Source: Pseudomonadota bacterium
Lineage (GTDB): Bacteria > Pseudomonadota > Alphaproteobacteria > Acetobacterales > Acetobacteraceae
NCBI GenBank assembly: GCA_021851785.1
Contig: JAJZBV010000014.1
Location: 1 to 57,500, forward strand
DNA length: 57,500 bases
Direction of reading: 5' to 3'
Shown: piece by piece, positions 52,151 to 57,500 of the stretch
How the letters are laid out: every line of letters starts with the position of its first letter
How positions within the stretch are numbered: the stretch's first letter is position 1
Translations under genes and position numbers: made by a program
Notes under the pieces: generated by a model
The model's database searches: none
What the model was told of the DNA's origin: nothing
The model's input: the letters and a program-made list of their open reading frames with translations, nothing else

Positions 52151-54229
52151 TTAGATATCAGGGGCCTCGACGGCGTGGGCATGGCCCTGGATGAACTGAA
52201 AGCGGAGTTCCGGCTTGCGGCCCATGAGCTGCTCGACGAGATCCTCGGTGGTCGCGGCGGCGCCGTCGGGGATGGTGACCTTGAGCAGCGTGCGCCGCTT
52301 CGGGTCCATGGTGGTCTGGCGGAGAATGGTCGCCGGCATCTCGCCGAGCCCCTTGAAGCGGCTGATTTCCACTTTCCCCGAGGGTTTGAACGCGGTTTTG
52401 AGCAGTTTGTCGCGCTCGCCGTCGTCCATCGCGTAAAGCGAGAGCGCGCCCTGCGTCAGGCGGTAGAGCGGCGGCTGGGCGAGGAAGAGATGGCCGCGGC
52501 GGATGAGTTCGGGGAGTTCGCGATAGAAAAACGTCATCAGCAGCGAGGCGATATGGGCGCCGTCGACATCGGCGTCGGTCATGATGATGACCCGGCCATA
52601 GCGCAGCTTGCCGACATCGAAGCGTGACCCGGCGCCGCAGCCGAGGGCCTCGATGAGATCGCGCAATTCCTGGTTCTGGCGCAGCTTGTCGGCCGACGCG
52701 CTGGCGACGTTGAGGATTTTGCCGCGCAAGGGCAGCACCGCCTGGGTTTCGCGGTCGCGCGCCTGTTTCGCCGAGCCGCCGGCGCTGTCGCCCTCGACCA
52801 GGAAAATTTCGGTGTCGAGGGCGGATTCACGGGCGCAGTCGGTGAGTTTGCCGGGGAGACGAAGCCGCCTGGTCGCGGTTTTGCGCGGCGTGTCCCGGGC
52901 CTCGCGGCGGCGCAACCGCTCCTCGGCGCGGTCGATGAGATGGCCGAGCAGGGTATCGGCCCCGGCCGGATCGCCGGCGAGGAAATGGTCGAAATGATCG
53001 CGGATGCCGGCCTCGACCAGGCGTGCCGCCTCGGGGGTGGTCAGTTTTTCCTTGGTCTGGCCCTGAAACTGCGGCTCGGCGAGGAAGAGGGAGAATTTCG
53101 CGGCGAGCGGCGCGAGGACGTCCTCGGCGGTGATTTGCAGCGCACGCCGGTTGCCGCGCTGCTCGCCCCAGGCGCGGAGCCCCTTGAAAAGGGCGGCGCG
53201 AAACCCGGCCTCATGCGTCCCACCTTGCGGGGTCGGGATGGTGTTGCAATAGGAATGGAGGAAGCCGTCTTCGTCATCGCGCCAGGCGAGCGCCCATTCC
53301 AGCCGGCCGCCGCGCAAGCCCGGGAGATGCGGCGGAAGCTCGGCCTCGCCGGCGAAGATCTGCGCGAGCAGATGGGGGGCGGCGCCGAGTTCGGCCTCCA
53401 GGCTGTCACGGAGCCCGCCCGGGAAATGGAGTTCGGCATTGGCCGGGATTTCGGCGGCGTCGCCAATGAGCAAAGCGGGGTCGCAGCGCCAGCGGAGATA
53501 GACGCCGCGGAAAAGATAGGCCTTCGAGCGGCAGAGGCGATAGAGCCGGGCCGGGCTGAAGCTGAGGGCTGCGAAAATCTCCGGATCGGGGCGGAAACGG
53601 ATGCTGGTGCCGCGGCGGTTTTGCACGGGCCCGGCGTTTTCGAGGCGCGTCTGCGGTTTGCCGCGGGCGTAGCTCTGCCGCCAGAGCGTGCGCTCGCGCG
53701 CCACCTCGACCTCGAACACCGCCGAGAGGGCATTGACCACCGAACTGCCGACGCCGTGCAGGCCGCCGGCCGTCGCGTAGGCCTTGCCGTTGAATTTCCC
53801 CCCGGAATGGAGCGTGGTGAGGATGACCTCGAGCGCGCTGAGGCGCGGGAATTTGGGGTGCGGGTCGACCGGAATGCCGCGGCCATTGTCACGGATGGTG
53901 AGGAAATTGCCGGTGGCGAGGGTCACCTCGATGGCGCTGGCGTGGCCGGCGACGGCTTCGTCCATGGCGTTGTCGAGGATTTCGGCGGCGAGGTGGTGGA
54001 GCGCCGCGTCATCGGTGCCGCCGATATACATGCCCGGGTGGCGCCGCACCGGCTCCAGCCCTTCGAGGACTTCGATGTCCCGCGCCGAGTAATCGGCCTC
54101 GCCGCCGGTCGCCTTGGCGGCGGGAGGTTTCCCCGCGACAGGCTTATCGGCCCCCAGCTTATCGGCCCCCAGCTTATCGGCAGCGGGCTTCCGGGGCGAA
54201 GGGGGGAGGGCAGAGAAGAGATCGTTCAT
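52151..54229 (-). CDS. parE: DNA topoisomerase IV subunit B
   Basis: A 692-residue GHKL ATPase subunit that with ParC decatenates replicated chromosomes. Signatures are VRRHPGMYIGGTD near 62, the ATP site in EILDNAMDEAVAGHA and IRDNGRGIPVDPHPK, YATAGGLHGVGSSVVNALS, and the TOPRIM residues EIFLVEGDSAGGSAKQ and VIIMTDADVDGAHI. DPHPK with FPRLSALEVILT supports ParE over GyrB. The first 45 residues are a Lys/Asp/Ala-rich tail with LGADK repeats from a 15-bp duplication. Confidence 0.96.
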   Translation of the reverse strand: MNDLFSALPPSPRKPAADKLGADKLGADKPVAGKPPAAKATGGEADYSARDIEVLEGLEPVRRHPGMYIGGTDDAALHHLAAEILDNAMDEAVAGHASAIEVTLATGNFLTIRDNGRGIPVDPHPKFPRLSALEVILTTLHSGGKFNGKAYATAGGLHGVGSSVVNALSAVFEVEVARERTLWRQSYARGKPQTRLENAGPVQNRRGTSIRFRPDPEIFAALSFSPARLYRLCRSKAYLFRGVYLRWRCDPALLIGDAAEIPANAELHFPGGLRDSLEAELGAAPHLLAQIFAGEAELPPHLPGLRGGRLEWALAWRDDEDGFLHSYCNTIPTPQGGTHEAGFRAALFKGLRAWGEQRGNRRALQITAEDVLAPLAAKFSLFLAEPQFQGQTKEKLTTPEAARLVEAGIRDHFDHFLAGDPAGADTLLGHLIDRAEERLRRREARDTPRKTATRRLRLPGKLTDCARESALDTEIFLVEGDSAGGSAKQARDRETQAVLPLRGKILNVASASADKLRQNQELRDLIEALGCGAGSRFDVGKLRYGRVIIMTDADVDGAHIASLLMTFFYRELPELIRRGHLFLAQPPLYRLTQGALSLYAMDDGERDKLLKTAFKPSGKVEISRFKGLGEMPATILRQTTMDPKRRTLLKVTIPDGAAATTEDLVEQLMGRKPELRFQFIQGHAHAVEAPDI
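54142..54182. repeat. 15-bp tandem repeat in the parE N-terminus
   Basis: GCTTATCGGCCCCCA occurs twice without mismatch, followed by a partial third copy (first 10 bp identical). It encodes the LGADK repeat in the non-conserved N-terminal tail of ParE. Confidence 0.9.
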
Positions 54230-54320
54230 GTTGCGTTCCGGTTTCCGCCGCCAAATTATCTCTTATCGGCGAGTCGTGTCCAGGTTGGCGAGAATCGGGG
54301 TTGACCAAAATCGGGGCGGG

Positions 54321-54896
54321 TCAGTGCGCGGCGGCTTCCGCCGGGGACAGCAGCCGGGTGGTGACGCGCAGGCGGATGGTATCACCAGCGAGCAGCGGAT
54401 GGGCGCCCATGCCCCAGGCGGCGCGGTGGAGATCGGCGCTGACGGCGAAGGCGGCGCCGCTCGGGTGAAGCGTGAAGGCGAGCGGGCCCGAGCGCCCACG
54501 CATGAAAAGCACGCCCTCCAGCCGCGGCGGTGCGCCGAAGGCGGCGCGGCAGGCGCCGTCGTAAGCGAGGGTCGGGAAACGGACGGCATCGAGGAAATCA
54601 ACGCCGAGCGCGATTTTGAGCGCCTCGGCGTTCGGCATGACGAGGCTCGCCGTTTCGACCCGAACGGTCACGCCGCAATGGGCGGGATCGGCGGGGTCGA
54701 CGGTGAGACTGCCGGCAAAGCGGGTGAAATGCCCCTCGAGCGGCAGGAAGCCGAAGAGATAGAGGCGAAAGCCGATTTCGGTGTTGCCCGGCGCGACGAC
54801 GATGGTCTGCGGCGCCGCGCGGGCGACGACGATGACGCCGGGCCACGTCATCAGCAGCAGCCCGAAGGCGACGCCGCGGCCTGCTTTCGCGATCAT
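54321..54896 (-). CDS. YceI-family periplasmic protein
   Basis: A 191-residue protein with a signal peptide (VAFGLLLMTWPGVIVVARA) and a lipocalin-like YceI domain: the family usually begins with a Ser/Thr-x-IxF stretch, here TEIGFRLYLFGFLPLEGHFT, followed by FAGSLTVDPADP, NAEALKIALGVDFLDAVRFP and a beta-rich end. YceI proteins bind isoprenoid or polyprenyl compounds; the role here is unknown. It starts 13 bp after the patatin stop and so is probably in the same transcript. Confidence 0.85.
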   Translation of the reverse strand: MIAKAGRGVAFGLLLMTWPGVIVVARAAPQTIVVAPGNTEIGFRLYLFGFLPLEGHFTRFAGSLTVDPADPAHCGVTVRVETASLVMPNAEALKIALGVDFLDAVRFPTLAYDGACRAAFGAPPRLEGVLFMRGRSGPLAFTLHPSGAAFAVSADLHRAAWGMGAHPLLAGDTIRLRVTTRLLSPAEAAAH

Positions 54897-54909
54897 GCGG
54901 AGAAGAAAA

Positions 54910-56079
54910 TCAGTCGACCGCCCGATGCACGTCGTGCATCACCATGCCTTGCTCCTCGCTCGGCATTTTCAGCCAATCCTCGTGCTGGAGGGTGGCGCGG
55001 GTGTCGCGATAGCCGGATTTCCAGTGATCACGCATCGAGGAAGCGCTGAAATCATAGTCTTTATTTTCGCACTCATGTGCTTTTTGCTGATAAATCAGAT
55101 GGAGAATGGCAATTTCCGGAAGGCTCGAAAGATCCTTCTTGAGTTTTTTTTCTGATTCTTCGAGTTTTTCGTCAGGAATTTTGGCCAAAAGCTGCCGCAT
55201 CGTCATCTTATCGCGGTGAAGTCGCATGAACATATCGGTCACCATGCGGGTGCGGCTGGAATATTGGATGTCTTTCTGGCGGGCGAGGACATCATACATA
55301 TCGCGCGGCACCGGGCCGCGGGCGCCGAAAAGATCGACCTGGAACACCAGGAGGTTGCTGCTGCCGGCATGGTCGAGCAGATGTTGCAGCGGGGTGTTCG
55401 AGACGACGCCGCCATCCCAGTAAAAATCGGTGCCGATGCGCACCATCGGCAGCGCCGGCGGCAGGGCGCCGCTGGCCATCGCGTGCTCGGCGCCGATTTC
55501 CTGATGGGCGCTGTCGAAGAAATAGAAATTGCCGGTCGCGACATTGACGGCGCCGGCGGCGTAGCGCACGGCGCGGCTGTTGAGCAGCTCGAAATCGACC
55601 AGGCGCTCCAGCGTCGCGCGGAGCGGGGCGGTATCATAAATACTGGTGGCGCCGCGCGCGCCGCGGGGCGCGAGCCAGGGATTGGGCACGCGGGGGGTGA
55701 AAAACCCGGGCTGGCCGAGCGTCATCGCGAGGCTGGAGGAGAGGCCGTGGAACGCGCGGCGCGGCAGATCGCCATCGAGCAGGCGGTGGTCGAGGAACGG
55801 CGCGACCGGGCGCGCGGTGATGGTGTCCCAGAATTCCTCCAGCCGTTCCAGCCGGCGCTCGGGCGGGTTGCCGGCGATGATGATGCCGTTGATGCTGCCG
55901 ATCGAGACGCCGGCGATCCAGTCGGGCTCCAGCCCGGCTTCGTGCAGCGCCTGATAAACGCCCGCCTGATAGGCGCCGAGCGCGCCGCCGCCTTGCAGCA
56001 CGAGGGCGATCTGGTCACAGCCCTCCGGCCGCCAGCGGCCGCGCGGCGCGAGGGGAGAGGGGATCGGGCCAGCATCCAT
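54910..56079 (-). CDS. Patatin-like phospholipase (DUF3734-containing)
   Basis: A 389-residue lipid acyl hydrolase. The oxyanion hole is in VLQGGGALGAYQAGVYQAL (about 27), the nucleophile Ser in GVSIGSINGIIIAG (about 58), and the catalytic Asp in FYWDGGVVSNTPL (about 220). The C-terminal 140 residues (LRHDKMTM-type, then QKAHECENKDYDFSASS) fit the DUF3734 extension common in alphaproteobacterial patatins. Bases 55035-55215, coding for about residues 290-348, are strikingly AT-rich compared with the rest of the gene. It precedes the yceI-like gene. Confidence 0.92.
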   Translation of the reverse strand: MDAGPIPSPLAPRGRWRPEGCDQIALVLQGGGALGAYQAGVYQALHEAGLEPDWIAGVSIGSINGIIIAGNPPERRLERLEEFWDTITARPVAPFLDHRLLDGDLPRRAFHGLSSSLAMTLGQPGFFTPRVPNPWLAPRGARGATSIYDTAPLRATLERLVDFELLNSRAVRYAAGAVNVATGNFYFFDSAHQEIGAEHAMASGALPPALPMVRIGTDFYWDGGVVSNTPLQHLLDHAGSSNLLVFQVDLFGARGPVPRDMYDVLARQKDIQYSSRTRMVTDMFMRLHRDKMTMRQLLAKIPDEKLEESEKKLKKDLSSLPEIAILHLIYQQKAHECENKDYDFSASSMRDHWKSGYRDTRATLQHEDWLKMPSEEQGMVMHDVHRAVD

Positions 56080-56164
56080 GAGTGATATTCCGTTGCTGCG
56101 GGGATGAGCGTGGGCGACTTCTATGACGAAATGGGGTGGCTGCGGTATCTGGCGTTAGTCAAGT

Positions 56165-57500
56165 TCACGCGAGCGTCGACGCCAAGCCCGCCGGCGCCAC
56201 CTGTTGCCGGGCCGTGTCTGTGCCGGCGCGGGCGACGGCGGGGCCGATCAGCAGCAGCGCCGGCCCGCCGCTCGACCAGGCCGGGGCGCGGGTGGCGAGT
56301 GCCGCGAGCGGCGCGAAGAGGCTGCGCTGCGCCGGCGTGCCGCCACGCTCGATCAGCGCCGCCGGGGTTTCCGGCGCCAGGCCGGCGGCGGCGAAGCCGG
56401 CGGCGAGACGGGGGAGGGCGGTGATCCCCATGTAGATCGCGAGGGTGCCGCCGAGGCGGACGAGGGTCGGGAAATCGAGATCGATCACCCCCTCCTTGCC
56501 ATGGCCGGTGAGCAGCGTGACCGAGCGCGCGGCATCGCGATGGGTGAGCGGGATGCCGGCGGCGGCGGCGCAGGCCAGGGCTGCGGTGACGCCGGGGACG
56601 ATCTCGCAGGCGATGCCGGCCTTGGCCAGCGCCTCCGCCTCCTCGCCGCCACGGCCGAAGACGAAGGGATCGCCGCCCTTGAGCCGCACCACTTTCTTCC
56701 CCTCCCGCGCCAGGCGGACGAGGAGCGCATTGATCTCCGGCTGCGGCAGGCAGTGATGGGCGCGCGCCTTGCCGACGAAAATCCGCGCCGCGTCCCGGCG
56801 CGCCAAATCGAGCACGTCATCAGAGACCAGGCGATCATGCACGATGACATCGGCCGCGCCGAGCAGACGCTGGGCGCGGAGCGTGATGAGATCGGCCGCC
56901 CCCGGCCCGGCGCCGACCAGGAACACCATGCCCGGCGACGGCGCATCGGCGTCGGTGGCCACCGCGAGTTCCGCCGCCAGCGCCGCGCTGGCCTCGGCCG
57001 CGCGCCCGGCGAAGACCAGTTCCGCGACCCGGCCGCCGAGCAGGCGCTCGATCAGCCGCCGCCGCCGGGCGAGATCGGGGAACTGCCTGCGGAGTTCGCT
57101 CTGCGCCTGCCCGAGAAACGCGGCGAGGCGGCCATAGGCGGGCGGGATCAGCGCCTCGATTTTGGCGCGGATTTGGCGCGCGAGCATCGGCGCAGCGCCC
57201 CCCGAGGCGATGGCGATGGTCAGCGGGTCGCGATCGACCAGCGCCGGCATGATGAAGCTCGACAGCGCCGGGCGATCGACGATGTTGACCGGAATGCCGA
57301 GCCCCCGCGCCGCCTCGGCGAGGGCGCGGAGATCCGCCTCTGGCGCCCCCGCGCCGATCGCGATCGCGATGCCGGCGAGGGAGCCGGGGGCGAAGCGGGC
57401 AAGCCGCGTCACCGCCGCGCCAGCGCCGGCCAGCGCTTGCGCTTTGCGCTCGGCCACTTCGCCCTCGCCGAGAACCAGCGCCTGGCGGCCGGCGAGATCG
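56165..57500 (-). CDS. cysG: Siroheme synthase (CysG), N-terminus beyond the window
   Basis: Bifunctional enzyme: an N-terminal precorrin-2 dehydrogenase/sirohydrochlorin ferrochelatase domain and a C-terminal uroporphyrinogen-III methyltransferase domain. The frame stays open to the window edge, where LVLGEGEVAERKAQALAG is the NAD-binding start, so about 15 residues are missing. The methyltransferase half has VFLVGAGPGAADLITLRAQR, VIVHDRLVSDDVLDLA and RLKGGDPFVFGRGGEEAEAL. Siroheme serves sulphite or nitrite reductase. The 85 bp between it and the patatin gene are unremarkable. Confidence 0.95.
   Translation of the reverse strand, partial: DLAGRQALVLGEGEVAERKAQALAGAGAAVTRLARFAPGSLAGIAIAIGAGAPEADLRALAEAARGLGIPVNIVDRPALSSFIMPALVDRDPLTIAIASGGAAPMLARQIRAKIEALIPPAYGRLAAFLGQAQSELRRQFPDLARRRRLIERLLGGRVAELVFAGRAAEASAALAAELAVATDADAPSPGMVFLVGAGPGAADLITLRAQRLLGAADVIVHDRLVSDDVLDLARRDAARIFVGKARAHHCLPQPEINALLVRLAREGKKVVRLKGGDPFVFGRGGEEAEALAKAGIACEIVPGVTAALACAAAAGIPLTHRDAARSVTLLTGHGKEGVIDLDFPTLVRLGGTLAIYMGITALPRLAAGFAAAGLAPETPAALIERGGTPAQRSLFAPLAALATRAPAWSSGGPALLLIGPAVARAGTDTARQQVAPAGLASTLA

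Overview
This 57.5 kb window is dense, very G+C-rich bacterial DNA of alphaproteobacterial type. Markers are gcrA, an ATP12-type F1 chaperone gene, a DUF4167 gene, a PmtA-like methyltransferase and the orders miaB-phoH-ybeY-corC and ffh-rpsP-rimM-trmD-rplS. A membrane-type GMC dehydrogenase with a three-haem cytochrome c points to Rhodospirillales, most plausibly Acetobacteraceae. That placement is inference; no rRNA is present.

Layout. 0.2-2.5 kb: Nudix hydrolase and murJ (minus). 2.7-9.9 kb: tightly overlapping plus-strand run phr, metallophosphoesterase, rarA, rluC-like, asmA-like, ATP12 chaperone, acylphosphatase. 10-16.9 kb: minus-strand pmtA-like, cspA, gcrA, then corC-ybeY-phoH-miaB and an AlgH/YqgE protein. 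17-21.5 kb: peroxiredoxin, anmK, tyrS coupled to a helix-turn-helix/shikimate-kinase fusion regulator, and a glycine-zipper lipoprotein. 21.5-25.1 kb: a Wzm/Wzt exporter pair, a small secreted protein, prmC, DUF4167. 25.4-32.2 kb: ffh, rpsP, rimM, trmD, rplS, leuCDB, tRNA-Arg(ACG). 32.3-36.7 kb: a four-gene minus-strand operon (secreted EEP hydrolase, dehydrogenase small subunit, GMC subunit, cytochrome c), each junction a 4-nt overlap. 36.8-39.5 kb: a phosphotransferase and a MocR regulator. 39.7-44.9 kb: a molybdenum hydroxylase operon with an amidohydrolase and a truncated ABC substrate-binding protein. 44.9-47.8 kb: an accessory patch with an inverted-repeat-bounded AT-rich segment, a LysR regulator, an MFS transporter and a small unknown gene. 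47.8-57.5 kb: class III aminotransferase, DenD-like dehydrogenase, acyl-CoA ligase, parE, YceI, patatin and a siroheme synthase cut by the window edge.

How it works together. Much of the window is housekeeping: translation, ribosome maturation, protein targeting, leucine synthesis, wall precursor export, DNA repair and chromosome segregation. Two metabolic modules stand out: a periplasmic dehydrogenase feeding electrons to cytochrome c, and a MocR-linked cytoplasmic hydroxylase pathway whose uptake gene is broken. No CRISPR array, prophage or intact insertion sequence was seen.

Unexpected structure. At least ten loci carry short duplications with a period of exactly 15 bp, in linkers, near gene ends or at start/stop junctions. 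A second pattern is a dispersed T-rich palindromic element in four copies. A third is an inverted repeat that gives two convergent genes the same C-terminal codons and a stop. A GC-rich structured segment lies near 37.9 kb.
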